DNA from: Moringa oleifera
Lineage: Eukaryota; Streptophyta; Magnoliopsida; Brassicales; Moringaceae
Length of the DNA: 64,000 nt
Reading direction: 5' to 3'
Assembly (NCBI GenBank): GCA_021397835.1
Contig: JAJFZO010000234.1
Coordinates: 2,677,001 to 2,741,000 of the forward strand
Shown here in pieces: positions 11,701-25,015 of the stretch. The notes beneath the pieces were generated by a model. The model searched no databases and was not told the DNA's origin. It saw only the letters and a program-made list of their open reading frames with translations. Positions within the stretch are counted from its first letter, which is position 1. Every line of letters begins with the position of its first letter. The position numbers were made by a program, and so were the translations under genes.

Positions 11701-14700
11701 ATCCTAAATCACTTGTAGAATCAAGAATTGATAAGTGTTTCGAAATGCATGTTAGAATATCTAGTTTGATAAGAACAAGACTCTTTATGATCATAGTGGC
11801 AAAAAGCCCTTTATGATTGCTAAATAAGCGAAAAGGCTTACTGAGAACATGAAGGAAGTATTAAAACATCCATCTTCAAGAGCTAATTACCTAAGAGGGC
11901 TACAACACCCCAAGCGAGTTTCATCAAAATCAACGTCAAAGCATTTGTTGGTTTTTGATATGATTTTATTAATAAGAGAAGAAGGATAATATAAAATACT
12001 TGAAGCATGGAATTAATTGTAGCATTCAATGGCTTGCATTACCTTACAAAAGCTTGCTTTATTATATTGTGGAGGTCTTATTTGTAGGAGAAAATAAATA
12101 ACTAAAATCTAATATTGTAGTTATCTAGATATCCTAAAATATAAATTCAAATTCAAATTAAAAAATTATTCTTATTCAAAATTTAAACTACTTGATAAAG
12201 TAAAAGAATGGATCTTCTTTAGATATGTAACAAATAAGGCATCATATTAACAGCATTATACCATACTACATCCAAGATTGCAACACTTGGTGTGGTGGCA
12301 AGGGTAGCTATAACCCTTATAATCTTCTATGTAGTGTCAGCTAGAAATCCCCTTTATCTCCCATTTAAGGTGAGTTACTTGCCATTCACTTTAGCCTCTT
12401 AAGTTGGTTTTTTAAAGTACCACAAAGGTTGGTCATACTAGAAAATGACTGTCTACTGGCTATCCATGATATCAAGTTAAAAAATGACTATGAGTGAATG
12501 CGGGGTGGCCTTTGTGTGGATATTAATAACCTTACTTTTTTGATGTACAAATTGTCTTTTCAACATTGTCCTAAATAGTTAAACATGTTGGCACATAAAT
12601 TGTCTAAACTATCAATTGTTAAGGGTAATCTTGGTTTGATTAAATATCTTACCTACAAATTTATATTATTTTGATGTTTAATTGTTCATAATATAATATC
12701 CGTTTAATTAAAAAAAAGGAATATTACACGTACGCTATGTTCCCATTTATGCATACACCTTAAAAATTCAAAATGAATATGTATTGAAACTTTTAGACGA
12801 CATTGGAAGTCCACAAATTGATTTTACTTGTCAGGATTTAGTAAAAACATGCTTATATATATGATACATTATTGTCTCGTGAGTTTTAATATCATTTATG
12901 TTAAGATGATCACGAAGATGATCGTTTAACAAGGAATTTAAAGATAAAAGCATCACATAATGATTTTGAGTATAGATGAATTAATTTTTTTTTTTCCTTT
13001 CTAGAAGCCAAATTCATGAGACAAATTTCTTTCTTAACCAAAAATAAAATGTGAATTTATTTTTTCCACAAACTTTTTCTTTGTGCAATAAATTATTTTC
13101 TTTTCTGTGAGATAGATGATTACATTAGTTATGAACAGGTTGATTTAAAGTAAATTATTTATTTATAACTTTTCACTACCTTAAAGTTTTGGTGAATACT
13201 TGATCACCTGTTTCATTAGGTGTAAAACAATTAGATTAGTAGAAGAAGTTGACTAAAATTTATCAATTGCATTTATTTTAATATTGCTTATTAGTTCATG
13301 CTTTGTTAAGATATCATGAGCTCTATTTCCTAATGAATAAAGAACTCTTAATTATATCACATTCTAAAATTGATTAAAAAAATGTAATTCAATGAAAAGT
13401 TTCATAAATTGATTGGTTCTGAAGGTAAGCAAAGAGGAAGGAGGAGTCACTTAATTAAAATTTACCTTTCAATTAATATAAAAAGGAAATAAAGAAAATT
13501 TTACATAGAGAAAAAATTAATACTAAAATTGTCTGTACAAAGATTGGGTAATCTGACCCGTCTGTGTCCTCCAATTAGTTGTTTCCATTGTGTTGACGTA
13601 ATAAATTACCCTGTTGCTATAGTTGATGGAGTGTTAGTTTATTAATATGAAACAGAAAAGTTGTAAAGTTGTTTCTCCTTTTCTTTCCTTGAAGTCCATA
13701 TGGATTTGGTATACGCATGAATTGAAGCAGAAAGAGAATGAACGCGTTGGACGGCAGGAGCAGTGCTTTACTTTCTTCTCTTCCTATAGTACCTTTGAAT
13801 ACTTACAGCTGAGCTAGCTGCTCTCCGACCAATACTCCACATGTATGGCAATTTGTGTTTGAAATTTAGAGAAAAATTGCTTCTCCAACTATCTTTGCTC
13901 GCTCAGACGTGCATGTTACATCTAATCGTCAGCCATTTGGTATATTCATATTGATGTAAAAGATAAACTCTTCATTTTAGTACGGATGGGGTGGTGTAAA
14001 ATTATAAACCCAATAAGTTTGCATTGAGGGAAAAAAGTTGTGCTTTATAAATAAATAAATTAATTATTAATGTGTTAATTTGTGGCTGATGGGCATAGTT
14101 TCCGATAAACCGTGTCGCTTGCGTAGACAGAGATGTTTATATAAATCACTAGGCAATGCTTTCTGTTTAGGAAATAAAATGAAATTAGTTTGATGCGTCA
14201 AAATAAGTGTACACAGTATTGACTGAGATTTGTCAACAATCCATATGTTTCACGAATCACATGTGGGCATGCCAGGAGTATTTTGCACATCTAGCCTAAG
14301 CAACTACGTAAGCATTAATCACTCCCCTCTGTCCACTCTCCACTCTCCACTCTCCACTCTCCACTTTCCACTTTCGTCACCCTAAACGAATTCCTGGTTT
14401 CCGACTGAATCAAATGGCAAAGTACGTACGGATTTATGTCACTGTCCGTAATGCACTGTTTATGATTAAAACATATCTAATCCGGCTTTGTCTCTTTTAA
14501 TCCTTAAATTCACTACCAGCCAATAATATTATACCATCTTATTAACTCTTCTTGTAATATTTTAAAGTGTTAACATAATGGTCACTATAATACTAATAAA
14601 GTTTCATCTAAAATTTAATTGAGTACAAAATTAAATGAAAAAAATTTAAAAGAGTCTCTTTCCCTTTCTTCTTTTCTATGTTATTTATCTTTATCTTTTC

Positions 14701-16400
14701 TATTTTTTATTTTTTAATTTTCTTTTTATTCTTAAATCATTCTTTTAAAATCTCTAAGATAAAATATAATTAAATTTAAATTAAAAATTTGGATATAAAA
14801 TTAAATTAATTAATGGAGTATGTCTAAATTAAAACAAATTTAGTATATTTTTAATTTTTTTATCCTTATATATATATAAAACACTTTCTCATATAGTTTA
14901 CTTTAAAAGAAAGAATCTTAAATTATAATCGTTACTTTTCTTTTCTTTTCCCCTGTTCAAAGTTTTCTTCTCTTTCCTTACACACCACATAAAAACAACT
15001 TCAACCAAGTTAGTCATATTCTTTCATTCCTTTATTAAAATTTTACTTACAAATTTTAGCATTTTTTAACCTTATTTATTTTTTAGATTTAAAATTTTGG
15101 GTTTTGTGAAGGAAGCGACATAAAGAAAGAAAGTTTTTAAACAGTTTACAGAGATATCTTTTCTCTTATGTAATGGACAAATTTTCTACGTTATTGAACT
15201 CAACTATTAAAGTTAATTGACGAAAATAACTTAAAAAATTTCTCTGATCATAAAAGTAATCTAACATCATTAAGTTTAATTTTTGCTTTTATTTGTGATG
15301 ATCATGCCACCCTTCTTCTTTGGTTGTGCATACCATTCTACACTTGCTTACATGTAGGGATAGAACTCACCTTTTTTCTAGCAGTATAGTAATATGCGGT
15401 CACTTAAGGACCATTTTAATCTCTCTCTTTCTCATCTTTTGCTTGTCAAGGTATGCAAAAACAAGTAAAACTCCTTTTTTTTTTTTTTCCTAGTATTCTT
15501 CCTCGCCAAGACTAAGTGAAAAAAGCTCATTTTGCCGTCTTTTTTTAGAATTTCTTTACAAATTGGTTAAATTTTAACATTATTGAAGGTGAGTTGCATG
15601 CGTTGAGTGGTGGGGTTATTACATCGTGAAAGGTGGCTTGCATACTTAATTTGAATGGTGGTGTTTTACGAAAAAGACGATTAGCTATCTACAGAACTAG
15701 TAAATGAAGAGAGGTAGATTTCTTGAAATTTTTGTCCAAATGTATAGTAAATGGTTCATCGATTTTTGTTTAGCGTTTTTTCTTTACGTGCATTCATGGG
15801 TTCATGGTTTTTTCTTTTGTTTCTTTTGAGGCTCAAGAGGCAGCAAGTCTTAATTAGCTCTATAATTTTAAGTTTATTTAAGGATGATTTTTGGTTATAT
15901 TTGTGTTCTTATGTAGAAAGCAAAAACCTAAGTTCTGTTTTCTGAGTTTGTTTTACTAGGTACTTTTTCCTGTGATACCTATTGTGTCATGTTCAAGTTC
16001 TACGCTGAACTCATACCGCATATATATATATATTTTTTGGGAATTCAATGTTATATGAATATGTAGTAACTCTTAAAAGTGCATTATGTAGATGTATATT
16101 GATTCTGTGCATGTATGATTAGTCATTTTAAGTGATAATTATTTAATATGCATTGATAGTGTTTTTTTGTATAATGATAGTGATTTTTTCATAGATAAGA
16201 CACTATTTATTTGTAATTGTCACGGTCGCCTGTAATGACTTATTTGATAACATTATCTATGACAATATCTTATTATGGAATGTGATTAGTATGATATGAA
16301 AAATATTGATAGTGACTTTTTATGAGATATAATTATTTAGTATGTGATAGTAGTGATTTGATACAATAGTAATAACATAATATATGCGCAGTGGTTACAG
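11701..16400. other. AT-rich intergenic DNA without a recognisable gene
   Basis: No coding sequence with family features could be found on either strand. Short open frames, such as one at 15,751-15,945, lack recognisable motifs. The stretch contains T- and A-rich tracts, a short heptamer repeat at 14,333-14,374 and an AT repeat near 16,019-16,033. It may include unrecognised older transposon debris. Confidence 0.45.
14333..14374. repeat. Heptamer microsatellite (CCACTCT)n
   Basis: About six tandem copies of CCACTCT, the last two drifting to CCACTTT, in an otherwise AT-rich neighbourhood. Confidence 0.85.
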
Positions 16401-16429
16401 AGGCTAATATTATGTTAATGAGTCTTGTT

Positions 16430-18290
16430 TTCATCATGATGTAGTATGACTAACAATATTCGAGTATCGTTGTCATTCAATAAAAAATGGAATGAGGATA
16501 GTTTGAAATTGCATATATTTTGGCACTGCTATTTAAAATAGAGGAGTGTTGGTCTCAAGAAGCTGCACTTAGAAGTAAGTAGAGTATATTGTATCAGTTT
16601 TAGATACTAGCTGTGTCAATTATGAAAATATGTTGGACATCATTATTAAAATTGATGAAAGAAAGTTACGAATGAAGGTGATAGATAATGACGTCAGATT
16701 CTTACTACATAACTATATGACAAGATTTTTTAGGGTCATTTGATCCACAGAACACAGTACAAGATGCACATGCACATGCACATGGTTGTAATTAAGGCAT
16801 TGTTAAGGATGAAGATGCAATGATAAAGAGTTAGTCAACCCATAATACCTTGTCGTGTTAGCAATAAAAAAGATGATGTAGTGCCGATGAGGGCTATTCA
16901 AGTGATATTAATTAGTGCCAACATTATGAAAAACCTATACTACCTAAGATGATTGATCAATTCAACTCTCAAGGTAGTAACAATGAGGTAAGTCTCATTT
17001 TTTTTTAAATGATTACAATATGATTCACATGAATATTCATGACATAAAATTTGAAAGGCTTTATTATAATGAGGTAGAGGAAGCTAGTACTAAGAAAGGC
17101 AACGAGGAAATGTAACGTAATGCTAATGCTAAGATTGGGAATAAGTCGAATCATGTGAGGATCGCCAATCTTGACCATGGTAGACCATTGAGTCATTTGT
17201 CCTGTAATGTTATAAACAATGAGGTCAAGGAAGATCAAAATGATGTTGAGATACATCATTATATCTCGAGCATAGAAAATTATTACATTGGGGATGTAAG
17301 TGTCCCATAAGCAATTGATCTAGCACATACTCTCAATAGTAGTGAATTCTTCCTTAGTAAGAAGGACTTGAAACATGCATTTGGGTTATATGGATTGTCT
17401 AAAAATTTTAAGTTTCAGGTATTGAAGTTCAATAAGATAGTATTTGTAGTGACATGTAAGGAATACATGTGTGAATAAAATTTTCATGTGTTGAGAACAC
17501 AACAAGGATCATTCTTTCAAATAAAAAGATGTGACCTGAAGAATTTGTGCACATTAGAGGAAGTTCATAAGAGACATTGTTAGGTTAGTGACACTTATTG
17601 AACAAATAATTGCTTAGAGGTTGTGTTGAATGGTTGCATCATGAAGCTAAAAGATATAATCGGCGACATAAAAGAGATATATGAAATTCATATACTGTAC
17701 AATAAGGCATTGAAGCTAAAGAGCATGCTTGGATTTTGACATATAGGGGCCTAGTTAAGTTGTATCAGTAGCTCCCTTTTTATTGCTACATACTTAGTTA
17801 AACCAATTTAGGGACCATAAATAAGATCAAGACTAATGATAACGAGCATTTTAAATACTTTTTATGTCATTGGGTCAATCACTTAGGGCATTTAATGTAG
17901 TGATTCGACCAATTATAATCATTGATGGTACTCATTTGTAGGGGAGAGTTAATGGTATCATGTTTTTAGTTGCTTATAAAGATGATAATGAGTAAATTTA
18001 CCCATTAGCTTTTAGTTATGGAAATTCTGAGAATGTAAACTCTTGGGAGTTGTTTTTGAACCAATTGATGAATGCTATTAGTTTTATTAATGGATTATTT
18101 TCCTGTTGGTTCATGGTCATTGGAAAAAGGTGAAGTCCAATTTACTAAACGGGTACATGAAGTTTTGCAAGAAAGGCAAGCAGCTTCACTTTAAATAACT
18201 ATGACACCAATTGATTGGAACATATTTTTGTTAAATATCACGGTGGGGAAGCAACAATTAATTTTCAATGGGTATTTCTACATTTCTACA
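16430..18290 (+). pseudogene. Old Mutator-like (MURA-type) transposase relic
   Basis: Joined frames match the order of the better-preserved MULE transposase at 57.6-60.3 kb. They include a MuDR N-terminal part at ~17,340-17,470 (FFLSKKDLKHAFGLYGL, then VTCKEYMCE), a shared SFFQIKRCDLKNLCTLEEVH stretch near 17,510-17,570, and the catalytic core near 17,900-18,080 (RPIIIIDGTHL; IYPLAFSYGNSEN; WELFLNQL). A jump of several hundred codons follows: near 18,160-18,240 the sequence already reads ERQAASL and PIDWNIFLLNI, which lie far downstream in the intact order. So the second half of the core is deleted. Stops are frequent. Terminal inverted repeats were not found. Confidence 0.8.
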
Positions 18291-18899
18291 TCTCTTTCCT
18301 CATATGGATCTCTACATCCTTAGATTTTTACATTTTTATTCTTTCTAAGCACATTGACTAGCATGCAAAAGTTTTAAGTCTCCTTTTAGGAAGTCTTTTG
18401 AGAGTATCTGCTTTCAATTTTATATAGAGGTAGCACAAGAGTTATACTAAAGGTATAACTTTTTACTTGTAATTATTAAATCATAAGAGGAATAAAACAA
18501 TGATTGACATTGTAAATTTAATGATGCATTTCATAGTTTTCAAAAGTTATTTCGAAGCATAGTTTTCAAAATTCATTCTAGAGAAAGGAATTTAATGAAG
18601 CTCATATTTCAATCTCAAAATGAAAATATATTTGTTTTTTTGGAGTCAAAGATTTAGTATCAACTAGACTGATATTTTTGCATAAAATTGCATAATAAAT
18701 TTATTTTGAGATCTGTCACACATTTATTAAGTCTAATGTGACTTTTCTATTGAGATTTTTAAATTGTGTGAAGATTAATCTTACCTTGTTTGTGTAATAT
18801 ATATATACGGATTATATGTCAAGATCAATATCAAATTATTATAACTCAAGATATGAGATCATTATACTTGTAGGGGTGTTAATCCTTCCCCACATTTAA
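18291..18899. other. AT-rich spacer between MULE relic and CACTA relic
   Basis: No gene seen. It probably contains the lost 3' end of the CACTA element whose second transposase gene begins to be recognisable at about 19.25 kb on the minus strand. No CACTA-type terminal repeat could be found here. Confidence 0.35.
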
Positions 18900-19569
18900 C
18901 TAACTTTTAATCCCAGATATTCTAGTGAAATAGACCATTACTTATTTTCAAACGGAGTTCATAGTTTCTCTATTGAAAGAGAGAGAAGTTTTAAAATAAA
19001 ACAAATGGTTGATCACATCATAAAAAAAATTGATGACAACTTCTTTTTCTTTTTTCATTATTTATCAAAACCAAAAGAATATCTAAAACAAAAAGAATTT
19101 CTCACATCAGATTTTTGCCAAAATGTTTGGTTATGACAACATATAATTACACATATTTTGAATTTTTATAATAAAAATCTTTAGTTTTTTGAGAACTACC
19201 TTGCATATGTATCTATATGAGTTGATTTTATAGAAGATCTTATAAATCTTTACAAAATATTGTTGCGAAGGCTTAATTCTATCAAATAAGACAATAAACA
19301 AGTTATAAAAACCATTGTGAAAATTTGTAAAAATAATGATACACCACCATGAGCAAGTGCCTCCACAGTCACCTTAACATCAATAGAAGCAAGTTGACAC
19401 CTATGGATCATTTGATTATGGGTAAGATCAATGAAGATAAGCCCACTTGCCACTATGTAGTCTAATGATTGGATGAATATCTCACATGGTTCACACTAAA
19501 ATAATCAAACGAACTATAAATTATGTTCCTAACACTACTAACATCTTAGTTAATATGAATAATATGTGA
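18900..19569 (-). pseudogene. CACTA second transposase (TNPA / Transposase_24-like), C-terminal part
   Basis: The minus-strand frame at 19,250-19,453 (ASGLIFIDLTHNQMIH, then DVKVTVEAL) resembles the conserved C-terminal part of plant CACTA second-ORF proteins, which read roughly GxIHGVPLGxxNVRVSVD. It is the continuation of 25,016-26,420, from which it is separated by the retrotransposon at 19,575-25,010. The lower boundary is a guess and the frame is broken. The match is by memory of the family pattern only. Confidence 0.55.
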
Positions 19570-19574
19570 TATAT

Positions 19575-19936
19575 TAGTGCAGTGGAAGGTTTGCTCTGAA
19601 AGAACAGCGAAATAAAATTAAAGAACAAACTCAACGGTTAAAATTTTGAAGGAAATTTTGATAAATTATATTGAATTGCCTTTAACCATTACAATAAGTC
19701 TTTAAATAATGCAAGAAAGTAAACTGAGAATAGGAAACGTAAAAAGAATAAAAAACTAATTTAAACTTGAAATAAAAAACCTAAAAGAATAGAAAACTAA
19801 CTCAATGAAAAACTTGGAAGAATAAGAAACTGACTTAGACTATAAATAGAAAACTTGAAAGAATAGAAAACTAAGATATCTAATCAAAATAGGACATTAA
19901 TCAAAATAGGGCACTATGTTAATGTGCATTACATCA
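19575..19936 (-). repeat. 3' LTR of the 19.6-25.0 kb retrotransposon
   Basis: Matches 24,682-25,010 with shared blocks such as AAATAAAATTAAAGAACAAA, AATAAGTCTTTAAATAATGC and GGGCACTATGTTAATGTG (GACACTATGTTAATGTG in the partner). In plus orientation it starts TAGTGCAG (partner TGGTGCAA) and ends ACATCA (partner ACGTCA). Confidence 0.92.
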
Positions 19937-22900
19937 ATTCTTTCCACTTTGAAGAAAACTCGCTTTGGAGTTTTGTGGCTGTAAAGAAAACTTATATGAG
20001 GGAAAATACTCAAAGATATCAGCAACATTGAAAGTATTGAAAATATTCATATCATCTAGAAGATTAATCTTGTAAGCATTATCACTAGTCTTTTGAAGGA
20101 TGCGAAAAGGATCGATCTTCTTATCTTTGAGCTTATTATATGTTCCAACAGGAAAACAATACTTTCGAAGATGAATCATCACCAGATCACCTTTATTAAA
20201 TAAATTAAGACGTCGATGTTGGTTCGCGACAATCTTGTAATAAAGATTAGCCTCATCTAAATTCTTCTTCACCTTATGATGAATCTATTGAATTCGCTCT
20301 GCAAACTCCTCAACATTGGGGTTAGCATTAGAGAAAGAAGGTAGATGAAGCAAATCCACTGTATGCCTTGGAATACTAGTATAAACAACTTCAAAAGGAG
20401 CATTTTTGGTTGAACGATTAGGCATACTATTAAAGGCAAACTCAATCTATAAAAAAGTAGCATCTTACTATTTTGGTTTATCTCATTGACACATCAAGTC
20501 ATATTTCTAAGAGTACAATTAGCCATCTTAGTTTGTCCATAAGTTTGAAGGTGACTTATGGTATTATACTTTAACGAAGTATCAAATAATTTTCATAGAG
20601 TTCCCCATATTTGACTTAAAATTTTTGTATCCCTATCAGAAGTTATTGAACTAAGAATATCATGTAAGTGAACAATCTTACAAAAAAATAAATGAGCCAT
20701 ATAAGAAGCATTTGAAATCTTCTTGCAAGAAAGAAAGTGAGCCATTTTAGAAAATCAATCAATTACAATCAAAACAGAATCAACTCCTCATTGGGTCATT
20801 GGGAGGCCAAGAACGAAATCCATAGTTAAATCTTGCCAAATTGTCTCTGAAATAGGCAAAGGAGTATAAAATCCAGTATTTTGTGTTTGTCCCTTAGCCT
20901 TTTGACAAATTAGGCAATGCTGAACAAAACGTCTAATATCCCTCTTTAACCGTGGCCAATAAAATCTTTTTTCAACAAAACTAATTATTTATCTCGACCA
21001 ACATGTCCTCTTAATTCTCCAGCATGCAACTCTCTAATCAAATATTCACGTAAAAAAGAATGAGGAATACATAACAACATACATTTAAATAAGAATCCAT
21101 CTTGGATAAGAAAATCAAAAGCAAACTCCTTGCTTTTGTATTATGTCCATATTTTATCAAAGTCTTTGAGTAGCATATATATCCTTTAAATAGTGAAACC
21201 CCACCACCTTAGTACTCATTGTAGTTAGTAAAGAGGCACATCGACTTAATACATCGGCTGCTTTATTTTCTTTGCCATATTTATGTTTGATAGTAAAAGT
21301 GAACTTCTGCAAAAAGGTAATCCATCGAGCATGTGTCCAATTCATCATCTTTTGAGAATTGATGAACTTTAAAGCTTGATGATTTATGAATAATACAAAC
21401 TCTCATTGAATTAAATAATGCTCCCAATACTTAAAGGCGCGAGCAATGGCATAAAATTCTAACTTATACATAGTCAATTTTTGTCGAGATTCACTAACCT
21501 TTTCACTAAAAAACTCTGCTAGATGCTTTTATTGGGACAATACTGCTCTAATTCTAAAACTAATACATCATAGTCAACCTTAAATATTTTGTCCAAACTA
21601 GGGAGTGTTAACACTGGTACATTGCATAATTTTTTCTTTATTACTAAGAAGCTGTCCTCTTGTATGTCACCCTATTGGAATTGGTCTTTCTTTAAACAAT
21701 TGGTAATAGGTGTCATAATTATGCTAAATCTTCGAAAAAATGCCTATAAAAGTTGGCTTTGCATTGCGTTCACCTTTGCCTTGTTAACTTGAATACAATT
21801 TTCTTCCTACTATAAAGCCAAGAAATAAAAGATGGTCAATTATAAAGCTGTATTTTTTAAGATTGATATACAACTTGTTAGCTTGTAAAGCTAATAGAAC
21901 TTCGTTGAGATGTGACAAATGCTTCCGTGTAGATAAGAATATCATCAAAATAAACAACCAAATTTTTTTTTTTGATAAATGGATGAAAAACATAATTCAT
22001 CAATCATATGAATGTGCTGGGTGCGTTTGATAACCCGAAAGGCATCACTAGCCATTTATGAAGACCATCTTTAGTTTTGAAAGCTACTTTCCACTCATCA
22101 CCTAGTTGAATACGAATTTGATGATATCTGCTTCATAAATCAAGTTTAATGAATATCACAGTACCTTCTAACCTGTCAAGCATATCATTAAGACATGAGA
22201 TGGAAAAGTGATACTCGACCGTTATTTTATTAATAGCTTGACTATCCACACACGTCCTTCAGCTACCATTTTTTTTTGGGGTGAGTAAAGCAAAAACTGC
22301 ATAAGGACTCATACTTTCACAAATCAAACCTTTGTCAAGTAGCTCATTAACTTGCTGATGTTACTCTTCATGCTCAGCTGATAATAATGTGACAAGTTAG
22401 GCAAACTAGCTCCAGGTACTAAATTGATATGATGTTAAACATTTCGCATAAGAGGTAGCTCATTAGAAGACAAATTTGCAAAATTAGCAAGTACCTATTG
22501 TATCTTTGGTGGAACCTCAACAGTTTTTTTAGATTAGCCTTTCACCACTAATGCTATGATAAAGCTTGGCTCTTTAACTTATTTGAAGAATTCCGAAACT
22601 GTTATATTGGTGAATAATGGTTTATCTTCCTTAATAATAGAATTGCTTTTCGAAGGTTAAGATTATGGTAATAACACGATCTTCTTGTTAAGCCATCAAA
22701 AGATAAAAGTATTATCTCGTTCTTTATAAGCGGTATCAATATTATAAAGTCATGGTCTTCCTAATAGGATATGAAAAGCGTCCATCTCCACTACGTCGCA
22801 TACGATCTCGTCTTTGTAATATTTCTCGATTGATAAAGAAATCTTGCAAACTTTTTTGCACTTGAAATTTCAGACATTTTTTTCATCCATGTGATCCTAT

Positions 22901-24681
22901 ATAGAGAAAGATGTTTCTCAATCTTTAAATTTAATGCATTCATGAGAGCTTTAGAGATAACATTCTCCCTACTACCACTATCAATAATGACGTTGCATAC
23001 CTTATTACAAACAGTGCATCGGGTTCGAAAGATCTTGTGTCATTAAGTGTTATCAAATTTCTTTGAGGCAAGCAAGAGTCATTGGAAATACACACCACTT
23101 CTCCCACATCTCCTTCTATAAACTCAACACCATCATAAATTTTTTCTTTAAGAACTTATTTTTCATCACTACCATCTTCTTTTACAAAGTTGATAGATAT
23201 TTTATTCGAACATTGGTTTGAAAAAATGGCCTGATTAGTTGCATTGAAAACACTTTTCAATATTAGGGCGTGGATAAGGATCATTATTGATTCGATGTTG
23301 CTGCTGGTTACTACTTTGGGTGTTGAACCGAACAGAGGTTAAAGTATTATTTTGATTATGCACCAAATTTTAAGTCGAAGATATATTTTTATTTTGACTA
23401 CTATTGTTGCTGGGAGTTGTTGAATCTTTTAAAGTAGAAAAAATTTCTCGATTTTGTCATCCAAAGTTACTCCGAGGATGCATAATGGATATGTTGATCT
23501 GAGTTTCTATGTTCATCAAATTAACTGCAACTGTCATGGTCCAAATCATCTGAAGAGCAAATGGATCTTGAATAACCATCTTTAAGCCTCTAATATAATA
23601 AGCAATCAATTGATCTTCTGTTTCAGGCAGATTAACTCATGCGTTTAATTGGTAGAATTCTTCTGTGTACTTATTAATAGTACGGTTGACTTGTCGATAA
23701 TTTTGATATTGTTGATATAAAAACTACTCATAAGCTGGAGGAGAAATTATCTTCGTAGTAATTGCTTCATCTTGGGCTAAATGCAAACACGCCATTTTTC
23801 TTGGCATTGACGATTATATTAAAGTTGCTCCCACCTAGTAGAAGCTCCCCTTTCAACTTATATGCCATGAGCTTGACTTAGTTTTCTTTTGAAATATTCA
23901 AATAATTGAAATAGTTTTCAATAATTCTTACCAATCAATAAAATATTTAATGTTTAATCAATCATCAAAACTTAGTAAATCCATCTTCATTTTAAATTCT
24001 TAAGTGTGTGGGCCTCGATTTTTATCTCTAAAACAAAAATCTTCTTCTTCTTCTTCAGATGAATAATTCGATCTCTATGGTTACCTTTGTTGAAAACATT
24101 CTTCCAACCTTGGTGTTGAAAATCACCATTTTGAAAAGGTGGAAGGGCATCCTTAACCTCAAACTCACTATCACGCCGCTATATAGGAGCTCTTCAATTT
24201 TGTCGTTCACAGAACCATAATGGAACATACTCATGAAAATCATGATTCATGATTAGTTCTGCTTGAATTAGGGTTTTGTTATCAATTCTCGAGCTCATTT
24301 GGGGTTGGTATCGATTGTTGTGGTTTACCATAAGTTGCTATTAAATCTTAAGCCTAGGTCAATAGGTAGTTAGTGTGTAGGTTATTAATCCATATAATTT
24401 GTTGCCCTAAAATTTGTTGGAATAAAATCTGCATTATTTTAAGTCTTGTTGGCCACCATTCATTATACTATCATATTGATTTGGTTTTGCTCCATGGAAT
24501 CACATCTTCCTTTTATAGTCATTACAATCATCATTTCCATGAGATTGTGAAAGATTCCATTGATTTTATCAAGTCATTGCTCGATCTTGTCTAACCATCG
24601 TTCGTTGCCGATGGCTTGTATCCCACTAGAACCATCGTCAACTATCAGAATCAGGTAAAAATCCTTGCTTTGATACTAATT
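19937..24681 (-). pseudogene. Degenerate gag-pol polyprotein
   Basis: Minus strand, several frames. Gag occupies roughly 24.6-23.3 kb. The protease motif IIDSGSSRENVIS is at about 22,930-23,000. RT is at ~22,285-21,940 ([63 protein letters not shown]). RNase H is near 21.5-21.2 kb, ending in KHKYGKENKAADVLSR. Integrase is at ~20,930-20,470 ([40 protein letters not shown]). The integrase tail at 20,272-19,934 reads LRKYCFPVGTYNKLKDKK and ends FNVADIFEYFP. The tail form resembles chromovirus integrases of the CRM sort, but I do not assign a clade. Stops and frameshifts interrupt every domain. Confidence 0.88.
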
Positions 24682-25010
24682 TGGTGCAACAGAAGATTTA
24701 CTTCGAAAGAAAAGCCAAATAAAATTAAAGAACAAACTGAAAAGTTAACATTTTGAATGAAAATTTAAAAAACTATATTAAATTACCTCTAACCATTGTA
24801 ATAAGTCTTTAAATAATGCATGAAAGTAAACTAAAAATAAGAAATGCAAAAAGAATAAGAAACTGACTTAAACTAAATATAAGAAACTTGAAAGAATAGG
24901 AAACTAACTTAGATTAGAAATGGGAAACCTAAAAGAATAGAAAACTAAGATATTTAATCAAAATAGTATATTAACCAAAATAAGACACTATGTTAATGTG
25001 TACTACGTCA
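24682..25010 (-). repeat. 5' LTR of the 19.6-25.0 kb retrotransposon
   Basis: Partner of 19,575-19,936, shorter by about 30 bp because of small deletions in the internal GAATAGAAAACTAA-type tract. Followed directly by TATAT, the same five bases that precede the other LTR. Confidence 0.92.
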
Positions 25011-25015
25011 TATAT

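Larger units (their letters stand above)
19575..25010 (-). mobile_element. Full-length but decayed Ty3/gypsy LTR retrotransposon
   Basis: 5,436 bp on the minus strand, flanked by a perfect 5-bp TSD TATAT (19,570-19,574 and 25,011-25,015). The LTRs are 362 and 329 bp. Next to the right (5') LTR, in element sense, is TTAGTATCAAAGC, a decayed initiator-Met tRNA primer site (compare TTGGTATCAGAGC). A purine-rich AAGTGGAAAGAA precedes the left (3') LTR. Protease, RT, RNase H and integrase follow in Ty3/gypsy order. The end of integrase lacks a recognisable chromodomain. It interrupts a CACTA transposase gene. Confidence 0.92.

Noticed and set aside
16765..16785. TGCACA tandem triplet of hexamers
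   Set aside because: Three units only, inside an old transposase relic; no sign of function.
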